Below are positions 26,196 through 35,158 of a stretch of 64,000 nucleotides of DNA, piece after piece (the first letter of the stretch is position 1; each line of letters opens with the position of its first letter). The notes below the pieces were generated by a model. That model did no database searches, had not been told where the DNA came from, and saw nothing but the letters and a program-made list of their open reading frames with translations. This DNA is from Kitasatospora sp. NBC_00315 (lineage in GTDB: Bacteria > Actinomycetota > Actinomycetes > Streptomycetales > Streptomycetaceae): assembly GCF_041435095.1 (NCBI RefSeq), contig NZ_CP108025.1:1798001-1862000 (forward strand). The letters run 5' to 3'. The translations under genes and the position numbers were made by a program.

Positions 26196-27329
26196 TCACT
26201 GCCCGGCGGCCGGCGCGGCGGCCAGACCGGCGCAGCCACGCAGGCCGTCCCGGCGCTTGGCGGCGGCGGTCGCGGCGGCCCCGGTCACCGGCACCGGCAC
26301 GCCCGCGCCGTCGACCACGGCCGGGGTGAAGCTCTCACCGGTGACCTTGCCCGCGGCGGTCAGCGTCAGGGTGGTGACACCGGTGTCGTCGGAGTTCGGG
26401 TAGTCGGACGTGCCGTACCAGAGGAAGTTGCCGAAGCCGTAGCCGACGAAGGTGTTGCCCAGCATGCCCGCGCCGACCATGGTGTGGGCGTGGGTGCCGA
26501 CCACGGCGGTGACGCCGGCCGCGGCGAGCTTCTTGGCCAGGGCGCTCTGCGCGGCGGTCGGGCAGGCCTTGCCCTCCTCGCCCCAGTGCAGGTAGACGAT
26601 CACCACCCGGGCCTGCTTCTTCGCCTCGGTGACGGCCTTCAGCAGCGCGGTGACGTCCAGCGCCGAGGCGATGCCCGGCTTGGTCGCGCCGGCCCGCCAC
26701 TTCTGGTTGGTGAGGTCCTCCACCTGGCTGGCGGCGAGCACCGCGACCTTCACACCCCGGATGGTGGTCAGGTAGGGCTCGTACGCCTCCTTGGCGTTGC
26801 GGCCCAGTCCGATCACCGGGATCGGCGAGTCGGCCTTGGCGGCCAGGGTGTCGGTCAGCCCGTCGGCGCCGAAGTCCACCGCGTGGTTGTTGGCGAGCGA
26901 GACGACGTCCACACCGGAGTCCTTGAGCGCGTCCAGGGCCCTGGGCGAGGTGCGGAAGGTGTAGAGCTTCGGCTCGGGCGCACCCCGGTCGGTGATGGCG
27001 GTCTCCAGGTTGAGCACGGAGAGGTCCGCGTCGGAGAGGGTCGCCGAGATCGGGCCGAGCGCGTGGTCGGGCGGCGCGACGGCGAGCCGGCTCTCGGTGC
27101 GGCCCTCGAAGTGGACGTCACCGGCGAACGCGACCGTGATGACGCCGTCCGGCCTGGGCCGGGCGGAGGGCGAGGCGCCGGGCGACGCGGCCCCGGCGGT
27201 GCCGGGCGCCGCCTGCGCGGCGGGGGCGCCCGTCGTGGCCTTGCCCGGGACCGGGTCGTCGGGCCCGCAGGCTGCCACCGGTGAGAGACCGATCAACAGA
27301 GCGAGCACGGGTGCGACGCGGCGACGCAT
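26196..27329 (-). CDS. CapA-like metallophosphoesterase lipoprotein
   Basis: A 377-aa protein of the CapA/PgsA family, which includes poly-gamma-glutamate synthesis proteins. The signal peptide ends in a lipobox VAAC, so it is probably anchored outside the membrane. The calcineurin-like metal site is visible as AFAGDVHFEGR, VSLANNHAVDFG, YLHWGEEG and VVGTHAHTMVG. CapB and CapC are not nearby, so a true polyglutamate role is doubtful; stand-alone CapA proteins are common in streptomycetes. ATG 27329 was chosen as it directly precedes the basic MRRR of the signal peptide. It is divergent from the M48 protease gene, with a 217-bp shared upstream region. Confidence 0.9.
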   Translation of the reverse strand: MRRRVAPVLALLIGLSPVAACGPDDPVPGKATTGAPAAQAAPGTAGAASPGASPSARPRPDGVITVAFAGDVHFEGRTESRLAVAPPDHALGPISATLSDADLSVLNLETAITDRGAPEPKLYTFRTSPRALDALKDSGVDVVSLANNHAVDFGADGLTDTLAAKADSPIPVIGLGRNAKEAYEPYLTTIRGVKVAVLAASQVEDLTNQKWRAGATKPGIASALDVTALLKAVTEAKKQARVVIVYLHWGEEGKACPTAAQSALAKKLAAAGVTAVVGTHAHTMVGAGMLGNTFVGYGFGNFLWYGTSDYPNSDDTGVTTLTLTAAGKVTGESFTPAVVDGAGVPVPVTGAAATAAAKRRDGLRGCAGLAAAPAAGQ

Positions 27330-27546
27330 GGAATCCCCCCGGGGGTTTGGCAAGAGCGCGGACAGACTACGCCATCCGGCCACAGACTCTTCGCGCCGCC
27401 GACACGTCGGGTTCGAGTGCGGAGTTCGATCGGACCGTCCGGACGGCGGCCCCGCGAGGGGCGCCGAACGGTGCCGGAGGCGGTGCACGGCGCGCCGGCG
27501 GTGCGATCCTGGTCCCCGGCAGGTGTCACCCAGGACGGGGAGAGCG

Positions 27547-28779
27547 ATGGACACGGAGCGCACCGGGGCGCACCCGCGGCGGCGCGTGGCGCAGCGGGAC
27601 GCCCCGCCACCCGGTGGCGGGCCCGCGGACCAGGACTTCACGGCGGCGCAGCGGGCTCGCGGCCGGGCACTGCGCCGCGCCACGAGCCCCTGGGCACTGG
27701 GCGGACGGCTCGCGGGCCTGGCCCTGTCTCTGCTGCTCGCCCTCACCCACGCCGGCGCCGGGCTGGTGACCGCCGCGGGCGCGATGTTCGGCGGCGGACG
27801 GACGGCCCAGGTGCTCGCCGGGACGACCGCCCTGGTCCTGCTCGGCCAGGCACTGCGGCTGCCGTTCGGAGCCCGGGTCAGGGCGGTCCGCGTGCGGTAC
27901 GGGCTGGTCACCCAGGGCTGGGGCGGCTGGGCGGCGGACGTACTGCGCGGGCTGGGGCTCACCCTGGTGCTCGCGCTCCCCGCCGCGCTCGCAGTGTTCG
28001 CGCTGACCGGGCGCTCGCCCGAGCGCTGGTGGCTGCCGGCCGCCGCGGCCGCCGCCCTGCTGACCGCCGCGCTGTCCTTCCTCTTCCCGCTGGTGGTCGA
28101 GCCGGTCTTCAACCGGTTCACGCCGATGGCGCCCGGCCCGCTGCGCGAGGCCCTGCTGGAGCTCGCCGCGCGCGACCGGGTGCGGGTGCGCGAGGTCCTG
28201 GTCGCGGACGCCTCCCGCCGGACGAGCGCGCTCAACGCCTACGTCTCGGGCTTCGGCGCCACCCGCCGGATCGTCGCCTACGACACCCTGCTGGACACCG
28301 CCGAGCCGAGCGAGGTGGAGTTGGTGGTCGCGCACGAACTCGGCCACGTCAAGCACCGGGACGTGACCACCGGGACGCTGCTCGGCGCGGTGGGCGCCGC
28401 GGTCGCGGTCTGCCTGCTGGGGCTGATCACGGCCTGGGGCCCGCTGCTCTCGGCGGCCGGCGCCGACTCGGCGGCCGATCCACGGGTCCTGCCGCTGCTG
28501 GCGGGGGGTGCGGCGCTGATCGGCGCGCTGTCGGGACCGCTGCAGTGCGCGGTCAGCCGCCGGATCGAGGCGCGGGCGGACCGCCACGCCCTGGAACTCA
28601 CCGGCGACACCGCGCGGTTCATCGCGATGCAGCGCCGGCTGGCGGTCGCCAACGTGGCGGACGTCGACCCGCCCCGGCTGCTGGAACTGCTCTTCGCCAC
28701 CCACCCGAGCACGGTCCGCCGGATCGCCGCCGCACGCGCCTGGCAGGCGGCGCCCGGCCATCGCCCCCGGAGCGGATGA
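27547..28779 (+). CDS. M48 (Ste24/CAAX-type) membrane metallopeptidase
   Basis: A 410-aa integral membrane zinc protease. The active site reads ELVVAHELGHVKHRD, with His263, Glu264 and His267 as HExxH; the third ligand is probably in SRRIEARADRHAL (ExxxD). About six hydrophobic helices surround it. The SRRTSALNAYVSGFGATRRIV segment is typical of Ste24 homologues. In bacteria these proteases handle membrane-protein quality control; prenyl substrates are not expected. ATG 27547 follows GGGGAG. No operon partner is obvious. Confidence 0.92.
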   Translation: MDTERTGAHPRRRVAQRDAPPPGGGPADQDFTAAQRARGRALRRATSPWALGGRLAGLALSLLLALTHAGAGLVTAAGAMFGGGRTAQVLAGTTALVLLGQALRLPFGARVRAVRVRYGLVTQGWGGWAADVLRGLGLTLVLALPAALAVFALTGRSPERWWLPAAAAAALLTAALSFLFPLVVEPVFNRFTPMAPGPLREALLELAARDRVRVREVLVADASRRTSALNAYVSGFGATRRIVAYDTLLDTAEPSEVELVVAHELGHVKHRDVTTGTLLGAVGAAVAVCLLGLITAWGPLLSAAGADSAADPRVLPLLAGGAALIGALSGPLQCAVSRRIEARADRHALELTGDTARFIAMQRRLAVANVADVDPPRLLELLFATHPSTVRRIAAARAWQAAPGHRPRSG

Positions 28780-28805
28780 GACGACAGGGCGGGTGGACGG
28801 CCGGG

Positions 28806-28871
28806 GGGTGGGAGGGCCGGCGGGTGGGAGGGCCGGCGGGTGGGAGGGCCCGTGCGCGGGAGGGCCGGCGG
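28806..28871. repeat. 16-bp G-rich tandem repeat
   Basis: Two full copies of GGGTGGGAGGGCCGGC and two partial ones lie between the M48 and MarR genes. The GGG runs could form G-quadruplex-like structure; this is a guess from base composition. Confidence 0.8.
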
Positions 28872-28899
28872 CTCCCTGATCAGGCCGGACCACGTTCGA

Positions 28900-28916
28900 C
28901 GTTGTACTGTGCAACG
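28900..28916 (+). promoter_or_regulatory. Candidate MarR operator overlapping -10
   Basis: Inverted repeat CGTTG-tactgtg-CAACG. The spacer contains TACTGT (28905-28910), a plausible -10 hexamer. It lies 20 bp before the MarR start, so it fits autorepression. Confidence 0.5.
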
Positions 28917-28936
28917 AAATACCGAGGAGGTGCGCC

Positions 28937-29359
28937 ATGTCCGGCCGAGAGGCGTCGATCGACACCATCCAGCGCGAGCTGACCGCCTTCGCCCGGCGCG
29001 CCCGGCACAAGGCCTCCCAGCTGCACCCCGACCTCTCGCTGGTCACGTACAGCATCCTGGACCTGATGAACGAGCGAGACGGCTGCCGGGCCGCCGACGT
29101 GGCCTCGTACTTCATGCTCGACAAGTCGACGGTGAGCCGGCAGGTCGGCGCCCTGGAGAAGCTCGGCCTGCTCGTCCGGGAGACCGATCCCGACGACCAG
29201 CGCGGCCAGATCCTGCGCCCCACCCCGGCGGGCCTCGCCCTGCTGCACGAGGCCGCCGAGCAGCGGCGGCTCTCCTTCGCCGACCGGTTCACCGAGTGGG
29301 CCGACGAGGACGTCGCCCGGTTCGCCGACTACCTGACCCGCTACGGCGCGGCCGACTGA
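28937..29359 (+). CDS. MarR-family transcriptional regulator
   Basis: A 140-aa winged-helix dimeric regulator. The HTH reads CRAADVASYFMLDKSTVSRQV, followed by the wing RETDPDDQRGQILRPTPAG with the DxRxxx-like turn. Flanking helices match the dimer interface. ATG 28937 has the best ribosome site in the region, GAGGAGG. No transporter or enzyme target is directly adjacent except the SpoIIE phosphatase 58 bp downstream, which could be co-transcribed. Confidence 0.93.
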   Translation: MSGREASIDTIQRELTAFARRARHKASQLHPDLSLVTYSILDLMNERDGCRAADVASYFMLDKSTVSRQVGALEKLGLLVRETDPDDQRGQILRPTPAGLALLHEAAEQRRLSFADRFTEWADEDVARFADYLTRYGAAD

Positions 29360-29417
29360 CCCGCGCGGCGCGAGCCGCCGCGTGGCGCGGCGCCCACGCG
29401 CGGTGTACAGAAGAAGC

Positions 29418-30548
29418 GTGCCCCTTCAGCAGAGCCCTGGAGACCATCGCCCGTGGTGGCGGGCCGGCCGCGCACTGCACCTGGTCCCGCTCCTGCTCAT
29501 CGTGGCCATCACCGTCGTCGACATCCTCTCGCCGCCGGACATCCACCTCGGGCCGCTGCTGATCGTCGCACCGGCCGTCACGGCCTCCTTCGCGGGCCCC
29601 CGGGCCACCGGCGTCGTCGGCCTGGTCGCCATCGCCGCCCAGGTGGTGATCGGCCTGCTGCGGGACGGGCTGACCACCTCCAACCATCTGGCCCAGCTCG
29701 CCGCTCTCGTCGTGGTGACGGCCTTCGTGGTCGCCCTGCGCGCGCTGCGCGACCGCCACGAGCGGGAGCTGGTCCAGGTCCGTACGGTGTCCGAGGCCGC
29801 CCAACGCGTCCTGCTGCGACCGCTGCCCGCCAGGGTGGGACCGCTGAGCCTGGCCCACGTCTACCTCGCCGCGGAGGAGGAGGCCCAGGTCGGCGGCGAC
29901 CTGTACGCGATCGCCCGGACGGCCGGCGGGACACGCCTGCTGGTCGGCGACGTCCGGGGGAAGGGGCTGGCCTCGCTCGGCGACGCCGCCCTGCTGCTCG
30001 GCGCCTTCCGGGCCGCCGCCCATCTGCACACCACCCTGCCCGAGCTGGCCCGCTACCTGGACGGCAGCATCTGCTGGGATCTCTCCCGGCCCACCGAGGC
30101 CGACGACCCGGGCGAGTCCTTCATCACCGCGGTGATCCTCGACTTCCCGGACGACGACGCGGTGATCCACATGATCGACTGCGGCCATCCCCCGCCGCTG
30201 CTGCTGCACGGGAGCGCCGTGACCGCGCTGACCACGCTCCGGCCGGCGCCGCCACTGGGCCTCGGCGAGCTGGCCCCCGCCGACTACGTGGTGGAGACCC
30301 GGCCGTTCCGGGCCGGCGACCGCCTGCTGGTCTACACCGACGGCGTGATCGAGGCCCGCGACGCCCGGCGCCGGTTCTACCCGCTCGACGAGCGGATCAC
30401 GGCGTGGGCGGCCGAGCACCCGGACGGCCTGCTCCGGCAGCTGCGCCGCGACCTGCTCGCCCACGTCGGCGGGCGGCTGGACGACGACGCCGCGATGGTC
30501 GCCGTCGAGCGGCTCGCCGACGTGGCGCCCGGGGCCGACCGGGCCTGA
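29418..30548 (+). CDS. Membrane SpoIIE/PP2C-family serine phosphatase
   Basis: A 376-aa protein. Residues 20-120 hold about four hydrophobic helices (LHLVPLLLIVAITVVDIL, AQLAALVVVTAFVVAL). The PP2C core follows: EEEAQVGGDLYAIA, LLVGDVRGKGLASL with metal-binding Asp, IDCGHPPPLLL, LLVYTDGVIEARD and DDDAAMVAV. Such enzymes dephosphorylate anti-sigma-factor antagonists in sigma-factor switching. GTG 29418 was chosen over an upstream ATG because the added residues are Arg-rich and out of family. No partner anti-sigma gene is adjacent. Confidence 0.92.
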   Translation: MPLQQSPGDHRPWWRAGRALHLVPLLLIVAITVVDILSPPDIHLGPLLIVAPAVTASFAGPRATGVVGLVAIAAQVVIGLLRDGLTTSNHLAQLAALVVVTAFVVALRALRDRHERELVQVRTVSEAAQRVLLRPLPARVGPLSLAHVYLAAEEEAQVGGDLYAIARTAGGTRLLVGDVRGKGLASLGDAALLLGAFRAAAHLHTTLPELARYLDGSICWDLSRPTEADDPGESFITAVILDFPDDDAVIHMIDCGHPPPLLLHGSAVTALTTLRPAPPLGLGELAPADYVVETRPFRAGDRLLVYTDGVIEARDARRRFYPLDERITAWAAEHPDGLLRQLRRDLLAHVGGRLDDDAAMVAVERLADVAPGADRA

Positions 30549-30565
30549 CCCCGCCGGGCCCCGCG

Positions 30566-31138
30566 CTATCCGCCGAGCGGCGGCATCGGCGGCAGCGGCG
30601 GGAGGGGCTGCGGCCACGGGGTGGACCGGCTCCCGCCCGCGGCGCGCTCCGGCCGCCGCACGCCGGTGGGCACCGGCGCGGCGAGCAGCCGGGCCGCCGA
30701 GGTGCTGTTGCCCCGGCGGGCGGCCGAGGCCATGGCGGTACGGGCGAGCGCCGGGTGGGTGTGCGGCGGCACGACCAGGAGCAGGAAGTGATCCTGGTGG
30801 CCACCGCCGACGCCGATGGTGTGGGTGCTGGACGAGAAGCAGTTGACGCGCACCACCCGCCCGTCCACGGTGACCCGGCCGGGCACGTCTCCCCAGGCCG
30901 AGCGCTCCACGCCGACGTGCAGGATCGGACCGACCCGGCGTCGCAGGACGGCGACCAGAGCGGGCAGCTCGCGCTCCAGGCGGCGCGAGCGCGGCCACCA
31001 GGCGCCGTCGAACATCCCGGTGTGGGAGAGCGAGGGGTCGAGCACGAGGCGGGGCACCCCGGGACCGGTGGGAGCGGTCGGGCCCAGCAGGCCCGGAGTC
31101 TTGAAGAGCGGATGCTCGAAAGCACGGTCGGTGGCCAC
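30566..31138 (-). CDS. DUF5994 family protein
   Basis: A 190-aa cytosolic protein. The signatures PRLVLDPSLSHTGMFDGAWWPRSR, LPALVAVLRRRVGPILHVGVE and LLVVPPHTHPALARTAM are those of DUF5994, common and multi-copy in streptomycetes; the function is not known. Here a CFSSSTHTIGVGGG stretch replaces the usual GWF. The C-terminus is a Pro-rich tail, PWPQPLPPLPPMPPLGG. The GTG at 31138 is assigned because it starts the family alignment; ribosome-site support is moderate. Confidence 0.8.
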   Translation of the reverse strand: MATDRAFEHPLFKTPGLLGPTAPTGPGVPRLVLDPSLSHTGMFDGAWWPRSRRLERELPALVAVLRRRVGPILHVGVERSAWGDVPGRVTVDGRVVRVNCFSSSTHTIGVGGGHQDHFLLLVVPPHTHPALARTAMASAARRGNSTSAARLLAAPVPTGVRRPERAAGGSRSTPWPQPLPPLPPMPPLGG

Positions 31139-31403
31139 GGCCTGCCCGTCCCCGGCTCTCCACGAGCCGGTTGACTGTCCGAGACCGACGCCGGTCCGGA
31201 TGCCGGCGCTGCTCGATGTCCTCGGTACGTCAACTCTACTGCCGGAGGGGGCCGATCCGGCCGGTCCACGGGAGTCCGGGGGCCGCGGTGCCGGAGTAGG
31301 CTGGCAGTACCGAAGGCACTCCGCATGCCGGCACGCCCGGCGCACCTCCGGGGAACGACGACGCCGGCTCCACGCGAGTGGCACCGGGGACTGGTCGGCG
31401 GCC

Positions 31404-31937
31404 ATGACTGCGACCTCGGACACCACCCCGACCACCTTCGAGCCGCGGACGCCGCACGCGCCGCCCTCGCCGCCCGGATGGGAACGTCCGCTCCCGGTAC
31501 TCGCCCCGACCGCGTCGACGGCCTCGGTCCGCCGGCCCGTCCCGGCCGGGGCCGACGCCACGGTCGCCCGCCTGATGGGCCCGGTGGGACTCCAGCTCAG
31601 CGACGACGTCCTGGTGGACACCGCCATCGCGGTGATGTGCGGCGCCCGGGTGGACCGGCTGGTGACGCGTGATCACGACGGCCGCTGCAGCGGGATGCTG
31701 ACCAGTGCACAGCTCCGGCCCTACCGTGGCCGCACCTGGTACCGGGAGCACCTCGCCGTCCGCGACATCGTCCACGACGGCGGCCCGTACGCCCTGGCCG
31801 GCATGCCCGCCGGCACCGCCGAGAACGCGATGTCGGTGCGCGGCCTGGCGGCGTGGCCGGTGGTCGACTCCGACGGGTACCTGATCGGCGTGATCGCCCG
31901 CAGGACGCTCGCGCCCGAGAGCGCGGAGCGGGCCTGA
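31404..31937 (+). CDS. CBS domain protein
   Basis: A 177-aa protein with a disordered 50-residue head and a tandem CBS pair (Bateman module). The first half reads LMGPVGLQLSDDVLVDTAIAVM with VDRLVTRDHDGRCSGMLT, and the second ends AAWPVVDSDGYLIGVIARR. CBS pairs sense adenine nucleotides or other ligands. ATG 31404 is the first start giving the complete domain. The gene is divergent from the DUF5994 gene with a 265-bp spacer in between. Confidence 0.85.
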   Translation: MTATSDTTPTTFEPRTPHAPPSPPGWERPLPVLAPTASTASVRRPVPAGADATVARLMGPVGLQLSDDVLVDTAIAVMCGARVDRLVTRDHDGRCSGMLTSAQLRPYRGRTWYREHLAVRDIVHDGGPYALAGMPAGTAENAMSVRGLAAWPVVDSDGYLIGVIARRTLAPESAERA

Positions 31938-31939
31938 CC

Positions 31940-31979
31940 GGTCCCCGCGGGCCTGCGGCGGTCCCCGAGGGCCTGCGGC
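31940..31979. repeat. 20-bp direct repeat after CBS gene
   Basis: Two copies of GGTCCCCGCGGGCCTGCGGC, the second with one change (A for C). They start two bases past the CBS stop. Nothing else of note is seen from 31980 to 32150 except GC-rich sequence. Confidence 0.85.
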
Positions 31980-32150
31980 GGGCGCCGGACGCCCCACCGG
32001 CGTGCGCGTCGCGCCCGGGTACGCGCGGGCGTGCGCGCCGCCCGTGTCCACCGGCCGTGACAAGCGTCGCGACCGGATCGGAGCTCGTGCCCGAACCATG
32101 GAGATGACCTGGAGGAACACCCCCCCGCTCGTCCACAACGCGGGCGCGCT

Positions 32151-32201
32151 TTCACTCCCGTAACACAGTATGACTAGTATCGCTCCGTCAAAAGTCATAC
32201 T
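32151..32201 (+). promoter_or_regulatory. Conservon promoter with 9-bp inverted repeat
   Basis: TTCACT (32151-32156) and TAGTAT (32175-32180) with an 18-bp spacer form a plausible main-sigma promoter. AGTATGACT (32167-32175) and AGTCATACT (32193-32201) are a perfect inverted repeat 17 bp apart, spanning the -10 and start site. The region is clearly AT-richer than its neighbours. A repressor or activator site is likely. Confidence 0.55.
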
Positions 32202-32251
32202 CCAGACGGCCGGCCCCGACCCGGGCCGCCGCCTCCCCCGAGGAGAATGCT

Positions 32252-35158
32252 CTGCGCGCGCGTGCGAATCGGCGGACCGCTACACCTGGTCAGGGGGCGG
32301 CCGCGGGGCCGCCGCGTACCAGAGGCGGCCGATCCAGTAAAAAGCCCCCCCGGCTGTCCCTGCGAACGGCACTGCTCGTCCTCGCGGTGGTGCCGGGTAT
32401 CGCGCTCGCCGCGCTCTGGGCGGTGACCAGCGGTCAGACCGTCTTCGACTTCCAGCGACAGGCCGGCCAGGGCCTGCTCGCCCAGAAGGCCGGCCAGCCC
32501 TCCAACATCGTCTACTACAACCTGCAGGAGGAGCGCCGGCTCAGCGCCGAGGCGCTCGCCGACCCGGGCGCGCCGACCGATGCCCTGCGCGCCCAGCGGC
32601 AGAAGACCGACGAGGCGGTCCGGACCTTCCAGGCCCTCTCCGAGGACGTCGCCGCGGACGCCCCCGCCGAGGTGCGCTCGGCCGTGTTCCAGGCCCGCCA
32701 GGCGATGACCCAGCTCGACGCGGAGCGCGCCGGCGTGGACCACGGCACCGCCGAGCAACAGGCGGTGTACACCTACTACACCGACCTCATCTCGGTGGAC
32801 CTCTCGCTCTTCACGGCGCTCAGCCACGTCGACAACGGTGAGATGACGTACATCTCCCGCGTCCTGGTCGACGCCTTCTGGGCGAAGGAGATGCTGGCCC
32901 GCGAGGACGCCGTGCTGGCCCGCGGCTGGCAGTCCGGCAAGCTGAGCATGCAGGACCTCCAACTGGTCCAGCAGTCCATCGGCAACCAGGGGTTCCTCTA
33001 CGGCACGAAGGTCGGACCCTACCTTCCGGCCGGCGAGGCACCCGCCTACCAGGCGCTGATCAACAGCGACAGCTGGCAGGCCAAGGCGACGGTCGAGCAG
33101 TCGCTGACCCGCCCGACCGCCGCCGACGGCGCGGGCAACGTCAGGCTCCCGCCGCTCCACGACCAGTGGCGCCAGGCCGTCGACAAGGTCAACCCCCAGC
33201 TGATGAAGATCATGGAGACCCGTACCGCGGGCGTGGTCGACGTCGGCAAGTCGAGCATCCTGGGGCTGCTCCTCAAGGTGGCGCTGACCAGTGCCGTCGG
33301 CCTGATCGCGGTCATCGCGGTGATCCTGACCACCTGGCGGCTGACCCGCTCGCTGCGTCGCCGGATCCTCGAACTGCAGGCCCAGGCACAGGAGCTGGAG
33401 CGCACCCTGCCCGAGGTGGTGGAACGCCTCGGCCGCGGCGAGCAGGTCGACGTGGAGGCCGAGAGCCGGGCCGTCAGCGAGGGCGCCGGGACCACCTCGG
33501 GTGACGAGCTCGGCCAGCTCGGCCACGCGCTCAACTCCGCGCGCACCAGCGCGCTGGAGACGGCCGTGCGCCAGGCCGACCAGTACCGGGGCTTCGAGCG
33601 GCTGCTGCAGCGCATCGCCCGCCGCACCCAGCTGCTGATCGGCCTCCAGCTCAAGAAGCTGGACGAGCTGGAGCGCCGCCACGAGGACCCGGAGGTCCTG
33701 GAGGGGCTCTTCGACCTCGACCACCTCACCGCCCGACTGCGCCGATACGAGGAGAACCTGGTGATTCTCGCCGGCGGGCAGCCCCAGCGCCGCTGGCGCA
33801 AGCCCGTCCCCCTGCTCGACGTGCTGCGCTCCGCCCAGGGCGAGGTCCAGGACTACCGCCGGATCATGCTGGACGTCGAGGGCAGCCCGTGGCTGTCCGA
33901 GCGGGCGGTCGGCCCGGTGGCGCACGTGCTCGCCGAGCTGATGGAGAACGCGGCGACCTTCTCCCGGCCGCCCACACCGGTGGAGGTGCGGGCCGCGATC
34001 GTCGGCCGTGGCCTGGCCATCGAGGTCGAGGACCGGGGCCTGGGCATGGATCCGGAGCAGTTCGCGGCGGCCAACGAACTGATGAGCCGTCCGCCCCGGA
34101 TGGACGTGCTGGCCAAGGCCGACGACATCCGCCTCGGCTTCTACGTGGTGGCCCGGCTCGCGGCCAACGCCGGCCTGCGGGTGGAGTTCCGCCCCTCCGC
34201 GTTCGGCGGGACCAGGGCCGTGGTGCTCGTCCCGGCCGAGCTGGTCGCCGACGGGGATCCCGGCTACGACGCGGTGGAGCCGGTCGAGCCGATCCCGCTG
34301 CCCGTCCGGACCCGGGGCCGCGAGCTTCCCGGCGCCCCGGCCGCGCTGCCCGTCGCCGAGCCGCTGGCGTCCGTGGTGGCGCTGCCGGAGTACGCGGGCA
34401 CCGGGTACCCGAGCGCCGAGTACCCCACCGCCGAGTACCCGGGCACGGAGTACCCGGGCACCGAGCGCCCCGCCACCGAGTACGCCGCCCCCGAGTACGC
34501 CGGGGCCCCGTTCACCGGAGCCGACCACCGCGCCCCCGGTTTCGCGGAGCCCCCGTACGCCGAGGCGGAGTTCGCGGAGGCGCAGTTCGCGGAGGCCGAG
34601 TACACCGAGGCCCGGTACACCGAGACCGGCCTCCGGGCCCCCGCGCACCGCCCGGCCCCGTACGCGGCGTCGCCGTACCCGGCCGAGGACCGGCACACCG
34701 CCGCCTTCCGGGCCGCGGGCCGCCAGGGCGGCTACCTCGGCGAGGAGCACCGCGCCCCCGAGCAGCCGTACGCCGGCGAGCCCGCCCGCCCGGCCGCCCG
34801 CCCCTCCTGGGCCGCCCCCGAGTCGTACGGCGGCGAGGGGCTGGTGGAGGACGAGAAGCCGCTGCCGAAGCGGGTGCGCCAGGCCAACCTGGCGGCCGAA
34901 CTCCGGCTGCCACCGCCCGTGCAGGGAACGGCCCCGCAGGCCCCGGCCGCCGAGGACGACCCCTTCCGGCGGCCCGCCGCCCCGCGCCGCTCCGGCGCGG
35001 CGATCGGTGCCTTCCAGCGCCAGTCGCGGGTCGCGCGCAGCCAGGGCGAGCCGGACCAAGGACACCAGCAGCACCCCGCACCTCCCGCCCAGATCCCCTC
35101 CCCCTGGGACGGGCAGCAGGCGGATCCCCTCTCCCCTAGGACGGAAGACCGGACATGA
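32252..35158 (+). CDS. NIT-domain sensor histidine kinase of conservon (CvnA type)
   Basis: A 968-aa membrane sensor. The first helix (RTALLVLAVVPGIALAALW) and a second near residues 333-355 bracket an extracytoplasmic nitrate/nitrite-sensing (NIT)-like helical domain. After a linker come a coiled dimer region and an ATPase domain near 556-662, with AELMENAATFSRP (N box), GLAIEVEDRGLGM (G1) and LGFYVVARLA. The last 300 residues are disordered with many EYP, EYA and AEF units. The likely start is CTG 32252, with GAGGAG 6 bases upstream, giving RARANRRTATPGQ as in relatives; the next in-frame GTG (32387) would cut the first helix in half. First gene of the cvnABCD set. Confidence 0.88.
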   Translation: MRARANRRTATPGQGAAAGPPRTRGGRSSKKPPRLSLRTALLVLAVVPGIALAALWAVTSGQTVFDFQRQAGQGLLAQKAGQPSNIVYYNLQEERRLSAEALADPGAPTDALRAQRQKTDEAVRTFQALSEDVAADAPAEVRSAVFQARQAMTQLDAERAGVDHGTAEQQAVYTYYTDLISVDLSLFTALSHVDNGEMTYISRVLVDAFWAKEMLAREDAVLARGWQSGKLSMQDLQLVQQSIGNQGFLYGTKVGPYLPAGEAPAYQALINSDSWQAKATVEQSLTRPTAADGAGNVRLPPLHDQWRQAVDKVNPQLMKIMETRTAGVVDVGKSSILGLLLKVALTSAVGLIAVIAVILTTWRLTRSLRRRILELQAQAQELERTLPEVVERLGRGEQVDVEAESRAVSEGAGTTSGDELGQLGHALNSARTSALETAVRQADQYRGFERLLQRIARRTQLLIGLQLKKLDELERRHEDPEVLEGLFDLDHLTARLRRYEENLVILAGGQPQRRWRKPVPLLDVLRSAQGEVQDYRRIMLDVEGSPWLSERAVGPVAHVLAELMENAATFSRPPTPVEVRAAIVGRGLAIEVEDRGLGMDPEQFAAANELMSRPPRMDVLAKADDIRLGFYVVARLAANAGLRVEFRPSAFGGTRAVVLVPAELVADGDPGYDAVEPVEPIPLPVRTRGRELPGAPAALPVAEPLASVVALPEYAGTGYPSAEYPTAEYPGTEYPGTERPATEYAAPEYAGAPFTGADHRAPGFAEPPYAEAEFAEAQFAEAEYTEARYTETGLRAPAHRPAPYAASPYPAEDRHTAAFRAAGRQGGYLGEEHRAPEQPYAGEPARPAARPSWAAPESYGGEGLVEDEKPLPKRVRQANLAAELRLPPPVQGTAPQAPAAEDDPFRRPAAPRRSGAAIGAFQRQSRVARSQGEPDQGHQQHPAPPAQIPSPWDGQQADPLSPRTEDRT

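Noticed and set aside
26192-27329. CapA-like gene as part of a poly-gamma-glutamate capsule operon
   Set aside because: No CapB ligase or CapC partner is adjacent; the neighbours are unrelated.
32387-35158. GTG 32387 as start of the conservon kinase
   Set aside because: It would remove half of the first membrane helix and it has no ribosome site, while GAGGAG fits a start near 32252.
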